Shown here: in pieces, positions 26,381 through 34,839 of the stretch
Layout of the letters: each line of letters opens with the position of its first letter
How positions within the stretch are numbered: position 1 is the stretch's first letter
DNA from: Methylobacterium sp. E-066
GTDB lineage: Bacteria; Pseudomonadota; Alphaproteobacteria; Rhizobiales; Beijerinckiaceae
Length of the DNA stretch: 64,000 bases
Assembly (NCBI RefSeq): GCF_022829635.1
Contig: NZ_JAKSYO010000125.1
Span: forward strand, 62,001-126,000
Direction: 5' to 3'
Made by a program: the position numbers and the translations under genes
The notes under the pieces: generated by a model
Told to the model about the DNA's origin: nothing
Database searches by the model: none
Seen by the model: only the letters and a program-made list of their open reading frames with translations

Positions 26381-26398
26381 TAGTATCGCAAGGTACTA
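26381..26398. promoter_or_regulatory. Candidate autoregulatory operator of the toxin-antitoxin pair
   Basis: TAGTA and TACTA are inverted 5-base arms separated by 8 bases, 23 bases before the antitoxin start. Ribbon-helix-helix antitoxins bind such palindromes over their own promoter. A functional site is inferred, not proven. Confidence 0.35.
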
Positions 26399-26420
26399 CC
26401 TCGGCTGGAAGAGGCAGCTC

Positions 26421-26699
26421 ATGGCCGCGCCGACATCGATCAAGCTCGACGACACGCTGAAAGGTCGGGTCCAGCATCTCGCGGAGATCCGCCGCCGCAC
26501 GCCCCACTGGATTATGCGGGAAGCGATCATGCAGTACGTGGAGCGCGAGGAGAAACGCGAGGCGCTGCGGCAAGAGACGCTGAAGGCTTGGGAAGACACT
26601 CAGGCGACCGGCCTGCACGCGACGGCCGCGGAGGTCGAGACATGGCTGGCGACCTGGGGCTCTGAGAACGAGCTGCAGCCCCCAGAATGCCACGAGTAG
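26421..26699 (+). CDS. Ribbon-helix-helix antitoxin, ParD-like
   Basis: 92 residues. A short N-terminal ribbon (APTSIKLDDTLKGRVQHLA) is followed by the helix pair with TPHWIMREAIMQYVEREEKRE, typical of RHH/CopG antitoxins that bind DNA as dimers. A flexible acidic C-terminal part (about 50-92) should cover the toxin. ATG 26421 has GGAAGAGG upstream. The gene overlaps the toxin gene by 13 bases. The closest type is ParD or RelB-like RHH; the exact subgroup is not resolvable by eye. Confidence 0.88.
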   Translation: MAAPTSIKLDDTLKGRVQHLAEIRRRTPHWIMREAIMQYVEREEKREALRQETLKAWEDTQATGLHATAAEVETWLATWGSENELQPPECHE

Positions 26700-26977
26700 T
26701 CTTCGCTCCGGCGGCAATCCGGGATCTCGAACGACTCCGCGCATTCCTGCATCCCAAGAGTCCATCGGCCGCCAAGCGAGCCGGTGAAGCGATCATCCAG
26801 GGCGTGCAGGATCTCGGCACATATCCTCGGATGGGCCGGATGATCGAAGACCTGCCCGAGCAGTACCGGGACTGGCTGATCGATTTTGGAGATAGCGGCT
26901 ACGTGGCCCGCTATCGCGTCGATGACGACGTGGTCACGATCTTGGCCGTGCGGCACCAGAAGGAAGCAGGTTTCTGA
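26687..26977 (+). CDS. ParE/RelE superfamily toxin
   Basis: 96 residues. The family pattern is FAPAAIRDLERLRAFL, an SAAKRAGEAIIQGVQDLGTYPRMG segment, and the C-terminal beta strands GYVARYRVDDDVVTILAVRHQKEAGF. ParE toxins poison gyrase and RelE types cleave mRNA; the RHH partner and the sequence favour a ParE-like assignment. The start overlaps the antitoxin by 13 bases. The pair sits inside the min locus, between the two minC copies. Confidence 0.9.
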   Translation: MPRVVFAPAAIRDLERLRAFLHPKSPSAAKRAGEAIIQGVQDLGTYPRMGRMIEDLPEQYRDWLIDFGDSGYVARYRVDDDVVTILAVRHQKEAGF

Positions 26978-27647
26978 CAAGATTTTTCGTTGAATCAGTC
27001 GGCCTATCCTACCCCCGTCCTCGCGAGTGTCGCGAAGCGAACCAGGGACACGAAGGTCTGGGACGCTCTCACCAAGTTTTTTCGCAACGCTTGCGATGAC
27101 GGTGATGCCCGCCATGCGTCCTGATCCGGAAACCGTATGCCGAGGCGGCAACGTCGTGCGTTGCTGTATTGGCTGCGATCGACGAAGGATGAGCGCGTCG
27201 CGATCGGGATCGTAGACACCGGATTTCGAGCGCGGCCACAGACGGGTGTGCTCGAAACGCGAAGCCCGACCGGCCATCGAGGACAGAGTCCGCAATTCAT
27301 CGAACCAAATTTTTTACCGCAGAAGGCGAGACGCGCCGCGTCCTTTAGCCGGCGGTCGATCCGAGTTTCGGCGGCACCGCGCCGGTGCGTTCAAGCGCAT
27401 CTTCTTGGGAAATCTGAAGTTCAACAACAGCTTAGGCCGGCGTGACCCTGTGCGTTCGCAGGGCCGGCTCGCGCCGGCCGGCCCCGATGCTTGCGGTTGT
27501 AGGGCGACCCCGGCGTCCTGGCTGCGCAGGCCCCAGGCTCCACCGATACCAGGATCCCGGCAGAATTTGCCGACCGGATCCAAAACTTAACCCTTCGGTA
27601 ACCATGCCCGCCGTCAATGGTCCGGTAAGGACTCTTAACGGGCCGAC
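26978..27647. other. 670-base gap before minC2
   Basis: No convincing gene. It contains a decayed copy of the CGTCATTGCGAGCG repeat (27016-27102), some GC-rich inverted sequence near 27462-27479 (GGCCGG / CCGGCC), and the leader of the minC2-minD-minE operon. The sequence looks like the remnant of an insertion or of DNA that was once coding, without a recognisable product. Confidence 0.5.
27016..27102. repeat. Decayed copy of the CGTCATTGCGAGCG repeat
   Basis: The left arm reads CGTCCTCGCGAGTGTCGCGAAGCGAACCAGGG and the right arm TTCGCAACGCTTGCGATGACGG in substance. The order and spacing match the intact elements at 21831 and 46184, but with many substitutions. Confidence 0.65.
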
Positions 27648-28376
27648 ATGAGCGAAACCCTCCCCGAGCCGATCGACGACCCGGAGACCGCCCCAGCGGC
27701 GGCTCCTGCGCCCCGGCCGCTCAGCCTTCGCGGGCGGGCGTTCAAGGGCCTGGCCCTCACCCCCGAGCCGCCGCTGCCCGAGTGGCTTGCGGGCCTCGAC
27801 GCGGCGCTCAAGCGCTCGCCGACCCTGCTGAAAGGCCGGGCCGTGATCCTGGACTGCGCCCAGCTCAAGCCCGAGCCGGACGCGCTCGAAACGTTAATGG
27901 CCGAGCTCAAGGCCCGCGGCATCGCGGTCCTGGGGATCGAAGGGATCGACGCCGTCGCGGCCGGATTTCCGCCACTGCTGGTGCAGGGGCGTCCGTCGGA
28001 CACGGTCGAGATGCCGGCCGCTCCCGCCGAGCCGGAGCTGCAGGTGGTGACCTCGATCACCGTCGAGGGCTCGGTCCGCTCCGGACAGAGCGTGATCAAC
28101 CCCACCGGCGACGTCACCGTGATGGGGTCCGTCTCCTCGGGGGCGGAGATTCTGGCGGGGGGCTCGATCCACGTCTACGGCGCCCTGCGGGGCCGCGCGA
28201 TCGCCGGTGCGGCGCGCAACCCGCGGGCCCGAATCTACTGCCGCAAATTCGAGCCCGAGTTGCTGGGGATCGACCGCCTCGTGCGGACGGCGGAGGACAT
28301 GGGCACGGCCCTGCGCGGCAAGGCCGCTCAGGTCTGGCTCGATGGCGGCAACATCCGAATGGCAAGCTTAGACTAA
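27648..28376 (+). CDS. minC: MinC paralogue 2, septum-site inhibitor linked to minDE
   Basis: 242 residues. It has MinC_N (SLRGRAFKGLALTPEP, AVILDCAQLKPEPDALETL) and the MinC_C beta-helix with SGQSVINPTGDVTVMGSVSSG, EILAGGSIHVYGALRGRAIAGA and ARIYCRKFEPELLGIDRLV. This is the copy next to minD (31 bases) and is likely the canonical partner, giving the MinCD inhibitor of FtsZ. It shares most of the MinC_C motif sequence with paralogue 1. It is expressed with minD and minE from one operon. Confidence 0.95.
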   Translation: MSETLPEPIDDPETAPAAAPAPRPLSLRGRAFKGLALTPEPPLPEWLAGLDAALKRSPTLLKGRAVILDCAQLKPEPDALETLMAELKARGIAVLGIEGIDAVAAGFPPLLVQGRPSDTVEMPAAPAEPELQVVTSITVEGSVRSGQSVINPTGDVTVMGSVSSGAEILAGGSIHVYGALRGRAIAGAARNPRARIYCRKFEPELLGIDRLVRTAEDMGTALRGKAAQVWLDGGNIRMASLD

Positions 28377-28406
28377 CGCAAGCTTAGAAATCAGGGAGAT
28401 CGACGC

Positions 28407-29222
28407 GTGGCAAAGGTTCTCGTCGTCACATCGGGCAAGGGCGGCGTCGGCAAGACGACGACGACCGCGGCCCTCGGAGCGGCCCTGGCGCAGGGCGGGC
28501 AGAGCGTGTGCGTCGTCGACTTCGACGTCGGCCTGCGCAACCTCGACCTGGTCATGGGTGCCGAGCGCCGAGTGGTCTACGACCTCATCAACGTGGTCAA
28601 CGGCGACGCCAAGCTGCCGCAGGCGCTGATCAAGGACAAGCGTCTCGACACCCTGTTCCTGCTGCCGGCCTCGCAGACCCGCGACAAGGACGCGCTCACC
28701 GATGTCGGCGTCGCCCGGGTGATGGAAGAGCTGCGCGAGCGGTTCGACTGGGTGGTGTGCGACTCGCCGGCCGGCATCGAGCGCGGCGCCCAGCTCGCCA
28801 TGCACCACGCCGACGTGGCCGTGGTCGTGACCAACCCCGAGGTCTCCTCGGTGCGCGACTCCGACCGGATCATCGGCCTCCTCGATTCCAAGACCGCCAA
28901 GGCGGAGAAGGGCGAGGAGATGGAGAAGCACCTGATCCTCACCCGCTACGACCCAATGCGGGCCGACCGCGGCGACATGCTCAAGACCGAGGACGTGCTC
29001 GACATCCTGTCGATCCCGCTGCTGGCGATCATCCCCGAGAGCCAGGAGGTGCTGCGCGCCTCGAACCTCGGCTGCCCGGTCACCCTCAACAACCCCCTCT
29101 GCGCCCCGGCGCGGGCCTACGCCGATGCGGCGCGCCGGCTGAAGGGCGAGGCCGTGCCGATGAGCATGCCGACCGAGCGGAAGTCGTTCCTGGACAAGCT
29201 GTTCATGCGGAGGGCGGCATGA
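28407..29222 (+). CDS. minD: Septum-site determining ATPase
   Basis: 271 residues, start codon GTG with AGGGAGA upstream. Deviant Walker A VTSGKGGVGKTTTTAALG, switch I/II regions VVDFDVGLRNLDLVMG and DWVVCDSPAGIERGAQLAM, and the C-terminal amphipathic membrane-targeting helix SFLDKLFMRRAA are all present. MinD-ATP dimerises on the inner membrane, recruits MinC and is released by MinE. minE overlaps its stop by 4 bases. Confidence 0.98.
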   Translation: MAKVLVVTSGKGGVGKTTTTAALGAALAQGGQSVCVVDFDVGLRNLDLVMGAERRVVYDLINVVNGDAKLPQALIKDKRLDTLFLLPASQTRDKDALTDVGVARVMEELRERFDWVVCDSPAGIERGAQLAMHHADVAVVVTNPEVSSVRDSDRIIGLLDSKTAKAEKGEEMEKHLILTRYDPMRADRGDMLKTEDVLDILSIPLLAIIPESQEVLRASNLGCPVTLNNPLCAPARAYADAARRLKGEAVPMSMPTERKSFLDKLFMRRAA

Positions 29223-29557
29223 GCATCCTCGGCATCTTCCAGAAGCGCAATTCCGGCGCGGTCGCCCGCGACCGCCTGCAGCTGATCCTCGCCCACGAGC
29301 GCGCCGAGTCGGGCCGCCCCGATTTGGTGATGCAGCTCCGCGACGAGATCCTGGCGGTGATCGCCAACCATGTCTCGGTGGAAGCCGACAAGGTGAAGGT
29401 CACCCTGGAGCGCGGCGAGGGCGTCTCGACGCTGGGTCTCGACATCGAGCTGCCGCTCGGTGTCTCGGCCAAGCTCGATGCGAAGCTGTCGGCCAAGCTC
29501 GCCGAGGTCGCGGCGAACAAGGCCGGGCGGAAGCCGGCAGCCAAGAAGGCCGCTTGA
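29219..29557 (+). CDS. minE: Cell division topological specificity factor
   Basis: 112 residues. The N-terminal membrane/MinD-contact segment MSILGIFQKRNSGAVARDRL and the anti-MinCD helix AHERAESGRPDLVMQLRDEI are followed by the dimerisation domain (VTLERGEGVSTLGLDIELPL). The C-terminal Lys/Ala tail (about 90-112) is a lineage-typical extension. MinE stimulates the MinD ATPase and drives pole-to-pole oscillation. The ATG overlaps the minD stop (ATGA). A terminator follows. Confidence 0.97.
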   Translation: MSILGIFQKRNSGAVARDRLQLILAHERAESGRPDLVMQLRDEILAVIANHVSVEADKVKVTLERGEGVSTLGLDIELPLGVSAKLDAKLSAKLAEVAANKAGRKPAAKKAA

Positions 29558-29595
29558 GCCGGGCCGGGATCGTCACCGCCGGCACGAACCTGCGC

Positions 29596-29631
29596 AAGCC
29601 GCGCCCGCTGAGCCGGGTGCGGCTTTTTTTT
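29596..29631 (+). terminator. Intrinsic terminator of the min operon
   Basis: A hairpin built on AAGCCGC / GCGGCTT with an inner GC-rich stem (CCCG / CGGG), followed by a run of T to 29631, 38 bases after minE. A standard rho-independent terminator. Confidence 0.92.
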
Positions 29632-29684
29632 GAGAATTGAGCCGCGATTCCGTCGGACTTCCCGCGTCCGGGCGAGGACCGGGA

Positions 29685-31121
29685 TCAGGCGCCAGCCGGT
29701 TCCCGCGGGATGAGCTGGAACTTGGCGAAACGCTGCGGCTGGGTGGTGACCACCGCATGCGGCAGGATCGGTTCGCGATCCTCCAGCACCAGCCGGAACC
29801 GGGCGAGCAACCGCGCCAGCGACAGCACCGTCTCGATCAGCGCGAATTGCGCGCCGATGCAGACCCGCGGGCCCGCCCCGAACGGCAGGTAGGAGAAGCG
29901 GGCCGGCGGCTTCGCGCCGGGCAGGAACCGGCCCGGGTCGAAGGCTTCCGGATCTGACCAGAGCCCCCGGTGCCGATGGAGCACCCAGGGGCTCACCATC
30001 ACGATATCGCCCTTCCGGACCGGATGGCCCGCGATCGTATCCGGGCCGAGCGCCCGGCGGACGATGACGAAAGCCGCCGGATAGAGGCGCAGGGTCTCGT
30101 CCACCGTCGCCCGGATCAGCGGCAGCCGGCCGTCGCTCTGGCAACCGGTCGGGTTGGTGAGGTCGGCCGTCCGGGCTTCGGCGGCCAAGCGCTCCTGCAG
30201 TTCGGGGGCGAGCGCCAGCATGTAGGCGGCCCAGAACAGCGTGCCGGCCGTGGTCTCGTGGCCGGCCAGGATCATGGTGGCGACCTGGTCGCGCAGTTCC
30301 TCGGCGCTGAACGGGGCGCCGGTATCCGGATTGCGGGCTGTGGCGAGCAGGTCGAGCAGGTCGCCGGAATGGCCCGCCTCCCGCGTCGCGGCTTGGCGCG
30401 CCGCGATGATCCGGTCGAGAAACGGGATCCAGCGCCGCCGGAACCGCGCCCGGGACCAGTCGAGCGGCACCGGCCAGCCCGGCGGGATCACGATATCGAG
30501 GAGGTGCGGCCGGCCGATCTTGACGCTGTACTCGGCGATGAAGTCGCGCAGTTCCTCGCCGTACTGGTCCATTCCGACCGAGAACATGCTGCGGCCGGCA
30601 ATTTCCAGCGCCAGCCGGTGGAAGGCCGTGAACAGGTCGATCGGACCCTCGGCCGCATCGGCGACGATTCGCTCCATCCCGTCGGTCACGGCAGCGGCGA
30701 TGTGGGGCACCAGCCCGTCGATCGCCCGGGGCGTGAAGGCCGGCGCCAGGGTGCGGCGCTGGTGGCGCCAGGCCGAGCCCTCGCTGATCAGCAGGCCGTC
30801 ACCCAGGATCGGGCGCAGGATCCGCACCGTGCCGGTGGTGCGGGCGTAGTTGGCCTGATTCTCCACCAAGAAATGGCGGATCGCCTCTGGGTCGTTCAGG
30901 ACGTAGCTCGACCGCCCCAGCAGGCTGCGGCGGGTGATCGGCTCCTCGAAGGCGCGCCGGGGGAAACCGGCCAGGCCGTTGTCGCGGATCGAGCGCAAAT
31001 AGGCCGAGAGCGGCAGCTCGCGCTCCGCCAGGGCCGGGTGCGGCGGCACCAAGCGCGGCAGGCCGGCTAGGCTCGGATTCGTCCGGTCCGAACTCGCGAT
31101 CGCGTCGGTCAATACAGCCAT
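29685..31121 (-). CDS. Cytochrome P450
   Basis: 478 residues. The I-helix oxygen-binding motif is MILAGHETTAGTLFWA, the K-helix ExxR is in TVDETLRLYPAA, and the heme-Cys loop is LPFGAGPRVCIGAQFALIE. PxRF appears as PGRFLPG. There is no N-terminal membrane anchor, so it is a soluble bacterial P450 needing a ferredoxin and reductase, which are not in the window. It resembles the CYP class with fatty-acid or terpenoid oxygenation, but the substrate cannot be predicted here. No partner gene is linked. Confidence 0.93.
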   Translation of the reverse strand: MAVLTDAIASSDRTNPSLAGLPRLVPPHPALAERELPLSAYLRSIRDNGLAGFPRRAFEEPITRRSLLGRSSYVLNDPEAIRHFLVENQANYARTTGTVRILRPILGDGLLISEGSAWRHQRRTLAPAFTPRAIDGLVPHIAAAVTDGMERIVADAAEGPIDLFTAFHRLALEIAGRSMFSVGMDQYGEELRDFIAEYSVKIGRPHLLDIVIPPGWPVPLDWSRARFRRRWIPFLDRIIAARQAATREAGHSGDLLDLLATARNPDTGAPFSAEELRDQVATMILAGHETTAGTLFWAAYMLALAPELQERLAAEARTADLTNPTGCQSDGRLPLIRATVDETLRLYPAAFVIVRRALGPDTIAGHPVRKGDIVMVSPWVLHRHRGLWSDPEAFDPGRFLPGAKPPARFSYLPFGAGPRVCIGAQFALIETVLSLARLLARFRLVLEDREPILPHAVVTTQPQRFAKFQLIPREPAGA

Positions 31122-31206
31122 GTTGGGCCAACCTGTGCCGGAGACGGGCTGCAGTGTAAACCGTCGGCCGGACCGGGTCGTGCGTCACGGCACCGCCGCG
31201 TTCGCT

Positions 31207-33855
31207 TCACTCGGCGGCGTTGCGCAGACGGGATTCGGTGGGCCGGAGCGCCAGCCGTGTCGGGAAGCGCGCGGCATCCGCCTCGCTGGACACGCTCGCC
31301 ACGAGACTCCCCTTGGGCAGAACCGCCGCCGTCACGTCGAGCAGCGTTTCCACGCCGCGCTCGAGCTGCTCGCTGACCCGCTCGACCACGAGGATCTCCG
31401 GGTCGCGCAGCAGCGCCCGGGCCAGGCCGATCCGGACGCGCACGCGCTCGGTCAGGAGCTGGCCGCGGTTGCCGACCTGCTGGTCGAGGCCGCGCCGCTG
31501 GACCGGCCGCTCCAGGTCGAACTGGCGGAACACCGCCCGGGCCTCGCGCTGGACGATCTGCTCGCCATGCATCCGCGCGGTGTCGATGCGGCCGAACAGC
31601 AGGTTGTCGAGGACGGTGCTGCGCGGATTGATCCGGTTCGGGTCGTAGGATTCGATGTCGCAGCCGTCATGGCCGTGCATGAACGCCTGCACCACGCCCC
31701 GCGCGCCCACGATCCGGAGCTTGAGCGGCTGGTCGAGCAGGCCGAAGCGCATCCGCGGCTCGACATAGGCGAGCGCCAGCGCCAGGAACGCCACGCTGTC
31801 CGCCTCGTCCAGCCGGCCCTCCGCGGGCAGGCGGGCGAGCCGGCGCAGATACTCGGGCAGGGCGTCCGGGGTGATCAGCGAGAAGCGCCGGAACAGGGGG
31901 TGGCCCGGCGGCACGTCGGCGAAGATGTCCTTGAGGTTCTGGGCGATCGCCACGCCCATCCGGTCGAGATCGTCCAGGAGCTTCGCCCGCTCCAGCGCCT
32001 CACGGAACAGCCGCACGCCCGCGAGCCGCCGCGGATCCGTCAGGGTCGGGTCGCGCGGCACTCCGAACATCAGGTTCTCCGCCACGGTCGCCTGGACGTT
32101 GTAGCTGCCGCGCGAGAACGGGATCACCAGGTCGGCGAGCCCGCTCTGGGCGAAATGCTCGCGCAGATGCTCCCGGGCGGCGATCATGCGCTGGCCCGCC
32201 GGCGTGTCGTGGACCACCGTGCTGAGCGCGCCGAGGCCGAACCGGTACAGGTCGTCGCCGAGATCCAGGCGGAAGAGCAGGTCGAGCAGGCGCTCGTCGA
32301 GTTCCCGGGCATCGCGGACGCCGAACCGGGCGTAGTCGATCCAGGGGTCGTCGATGCTGTCGGCCGGGTTGCCGGTCTTCACCGCCTCGTTGATCCGCGC
32401 CTTGCTCAGGTCGAGGCTCGTCGTCCGCAGGGGTTTGACCCGTAGCCCGTAGAGGAGGTTGTCGCGCACCGTCCCGGGAAACAGGACCGGTGCGAGATCG
32501 GCGAAGGCGATGCGGCGGGCACGGGTCGATCGCGGCAGGGTCGACAGGTCGTGGTCGCCGATCCGGATCGAACCGCTGGTCGGAACCCGCAGGCCCGCGA
32601 GCGTCCGGGCGAATTCCTGCGCGATCGGTCCGGGCGGGACCAGGGCGAACCGGCCCGGCAGCGCGGCCTGGACATCGCCGATCTCGATCGGCAGGCCCCC
32701 CTGTGGATCGCGCAGCGCCAGGGCTTCGGCGCGCAGCGGGCTGCCGAGCAGCGGCGGCGTCCCCTGCTTCTCCCGCTCCGCGGGCAGGAGGCGCTGCGGC
32801 CCGAAATGCGCCGCCACGGTCTCGTACTTCACCTCGACGTCGAGGCGCTGCTGGTCCCAGTCGATCAGCTCCTTCAGGGGCGGCGGCAGGTCGCGATAGG
32901 CCGCGAGCACCGCCACGAGCTGGCCGATATCGAGCTCGCCCTTGAGGGCGAACACGCCGCCGATGGCGTAGAACAGGAACGGCGTGATCTGCGCGAGCAG
33001 GTTGTTGAGGTATTTGACCGCGAATTTCCGCCGGTAGATGCGCAGGCGCAGGTCGTACAGGCTGTAGAGCCGGCCGCCGATCTCGGCCCGCTCCCAGCGG
33101 CCGGTGTCGTTGAGCGTCACGGCCTGCAGCCCATCGAGCACCTCGGCGACCCGGCCGGCCAGGTTGCGCGAGGCGATCTGGCGCTGGCGGCTGAGCAGGA
33201 TGATCTGCCGCCGCAGCCGCGGGATCACGGTCATCTGCACCGCCACCATCCCGCCGGCCGCGAGGCCGAGCCAGATGTTCTGCATCATGATGAAGGCGAG
33301 CGCGGTCGCGGCCTGGGTGCCGAGGAAGACCGGCACCACGATCGCGTCGCCGATGAACGAGCCGATCGGCTCGACCTCGTCGCGGATGATCGTCGCCGTC
33401 TCGGAGGATTTCACCTCCCGCTGCGCCTCCGGGGTGAAGCGCAGCATCAGGGAGAACAGCTGGTAGCGCAGCCGGCGCAGCATCCGCTCGCCGAGGATGC
33501 CCTTCTGCAGGTTGATGTAGAACTTGAACGCGCCGTTGATCAGCACGAGCACCAGGAACAGGGTCGAGAGCCCGAGCAGCAGCTCGAACCGGTCGAACTG
33601 AAAGCCTTCGAACACGCGCGTCGTGCCGCCACCCAGCAGGTCCGGCCAGTGGATCGTCACGTCGAGGAAAGGGGCGGTGGCCTCGCCATGCGCGAAGGCC
33701 TTGCCGGTTATGGCATCGTTGACGATGCGCTTCGGCAGGTCGAGCGAGGCGAAGTAGAACGGCAGCGAGGCCAGCACCACGGCGCAGATCTTGAGCTGCT
33801 CGGCCTTGGAGTAGCGCCAGATGTAGGGAAAGAGCCGCGGCTCAAGCTCGCGCAT
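31207..33855 (-). CDS. ABC-exporter-like protein with degenerate nucleotide-binding half
   Basis: 882 residues from ATG 33855 (a GTG at 33915 is the alternative). About 1-320: the exporter transmembrane domain (FYINLQKGILGERMLRRLRY, SSETATIIRDEVEPIGSFI, LNDTGRWERAEIGGRL). From about 370, an ABC-ATPase-like part is recognisable by AGLRVPTSGSIRIGDHDL and VLFPGTVRDNLLYG. The catalytic motifs are lost: Walker A reads FALVPPGPIAQEF, the signature region LLTERVRVRIGLARALLRDP, Walker B/Glu ILVVERVSEQLE, and the H-loop has Ser. Two further TVxxNLxFG elements (NVQATVAENLMFG, NPRSTVLDNLLFG) suggest internal duplication. A conserved membrane protein, probably not an ATP-driven pump. Confidence 0.8.
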   Translation of the reverse strand: MRELEPRLFPYIWRYSKAEQLKICAVVLASLPFYFASLDLPKRIVNDAITGKAFAHGEATAPFLDVTIHWPDLLGGGTTRVFEGFQFDRFELLLGLSTLFLVLVLINGAFKFYINLQKGILGERMLRRLRYQLFSLMLRFTPEAQREVKSSETATIIRDEVEPIGSFIGDAIVVPVFLGTQAATALAFIMMQNIWLGLAAGGMVAVQMTVIPRLRRQIILLSRQRQIASRNLAGRVAEVLDGLQAVTLNDTGRWERAEIGGRLYSLYDLRLRIYRRKFAVKYLNNLLAQITPFLFYAIGGVFALKGELDIGQLVAVLAAYRDLPPPLKELIDWDQQRLDVEVKYETVAAHFGPQRLLPAEREKQGTPPLLGSPLRAEALALRDPQGGLPIEIGDVQAALPGRFALVPPGPIAQEFARTLAGLRVPTSGSIRIGDHDLSTLPRSTRARRIAFADLAPVLFPGTVRDNLLYGLRVKPLRTTSLDLSKARINEAVKTGNPADSIDDPWIDYARFGVRDARELDERLLDLLFRLDLGDDLYRFGLGALSTVVHDTPAGQRMIAAREHLREHFAQSGLADLVIPFSRGSYNVQATVAENLMFGVPRDPTLTDPRRLAGVRLFREALERAKLLDDLDRMGVAIAQNLKDIFADVPPGHPLFRRFSLITPDALPEYLRRLARLPAEGRLDEADSVAFLALALAYVEPRMRFGLLDQPLKLRIVGARGVVQAFMHGHDGCDIESYDPNRINPRSTVLDNLLFGRIDTARMHGEQIVQREARAVFRQFDLERPVQRRGLDQQVGNRGQLLTERVRVRIGLARALLRDPEILVVERVSEQLERGVETLLDVTAAVLPKGSLVASVSSEADAARFPTRLALRPTESRLRNAAE

Positions 33856-34137
33856 CGGGAACGTCCGGCAAAGGTCTCTCCTGGCGAAAACGATGCCGGC
33901 TCGGTGTGCGCCCACGCACAGATCTGAGCGAAAACGTCATCGGACGATGCGGTTCCATTGCGTAAGCTTGGCGGCATCGGACGCAGGCCGCCGGTCCCGT
34001 TGGTGCAACCGCGCGGTCCCGCTGCGCGGCCGTCGTGTCATCGCGCCGTCATATAGGGCATGCCGGGCGCACGGCGGCACCATCCGATCACGGATTGCGT
34101 GCTGCGCTGTGCGTACCGCAGGGCGTGGTGCGGCGGT

Positions 34138-34839
34138 TCAGATGGAGCGGGTCACTCCGCCATCGACGCGTAGGTTCTGCCCGGTGATGTAGGCCGCGCC
34201 GTCCGAGGCGAGGAACGCGACCGTGGCGGCGATCTCGTCGGTGCGGCCGTAGCGGCCCATCGGGACGCTGAGCCGGCGCTCCTCCGCGGCGGGCAGGCTG
34301 TCGATCCAGCCTGGCAGCACGTTGTTCATGCGGACATTGTCGGCCGCGTAAGTGTCGGCAAACAGCTTCGTGTAGGCCGCGAGCCCGGCCCGGAACACCG
34401 CCGAGGTCGGGAACATCGGGCTCGGCTCGAAGGCCCAGGCTGTCGAGATGTTGATGATCGCGCCGGCGCGCTGCGCCTGCATGATCGGCGTTACCAGGCG
34501 CGCCGCCCGCACCACGTTCATCAGATAGGTGTCCAGGCCGGCGTGCCACTGCGCGTCGGTGATGTCGAGCAGGGGCGCCCGGGGGCCATGTCCGGCGCTG
34601 TTGACCAGGATATCGACCCGGCCCCAGCGGGCCATCGCCCCGTCGACCAGGCGCTGCAGGTCCTCGGCAGATTGGTTCGAGCCGGTCACGCCGAACCCGC
34701 CCAGTTCCTGACCCAGCGCCTCACCCTTGCCGGACGACGACAGGATCCCGACCGCGAAACCGTCGGCGGCGAGCTTTTGGGCGGCGGCCGCGCCCATGCC
34801 GCTGCCGCCCGCCGTCACGAGAGCCACCCTGTCGCCCAT
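34138..34839 (-). CDS. SDR-family protein without the YxxxK catalytic pair
   Basis: 233 residues. The Rossmann start VALVTAGGSGMGAAAAQKLA, the NSAG motif in ILVNSAGHGPRAPLL, and AGAIINISTAWAF (active-site Ser) are present. Where SDRs carry YxxxK, this protein reads TSAVFRAGLAAYTK: aligned from the Ser, the Tyr position is Ser and the Lys position is Arg. The C-terminal MNNVLPGWIDSLP and GAAYITGQNLRVDGG are standard. It may be a non-canonical or inactive member, or use another proton donor. It is transcribed toward the ABC-like gene but about 280 bases away. Confidence 0.85.
   Translation of the reverse strand: MGDRVALVTAGGSGMGAAAAQKLAADGFAVGILSSSGKGEALGQELGGFGVTGSNQSAEDLQRLVDGAMARWGRVDILVNSAGHGPRAPLLDITDAQWHAGLDTYLMNVVRAARLVTPIMQAQRAGAIINISTAWAFEPSPMFPTSAVFRAGLAAYTKLFADTYAADNVRMNNVLPGWIDSLPAAEERRLSVPMGRYGRTDEIAATVAFLASDGAAYITGQNLRVDGGVTRSI

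Noticed and set aside
27137..27445. Short frame in the gap before minC2
   Set aside because: No ribosome binding site, biased towards Arg and Ser in the way of shadow frames, and no recognisable pattern.
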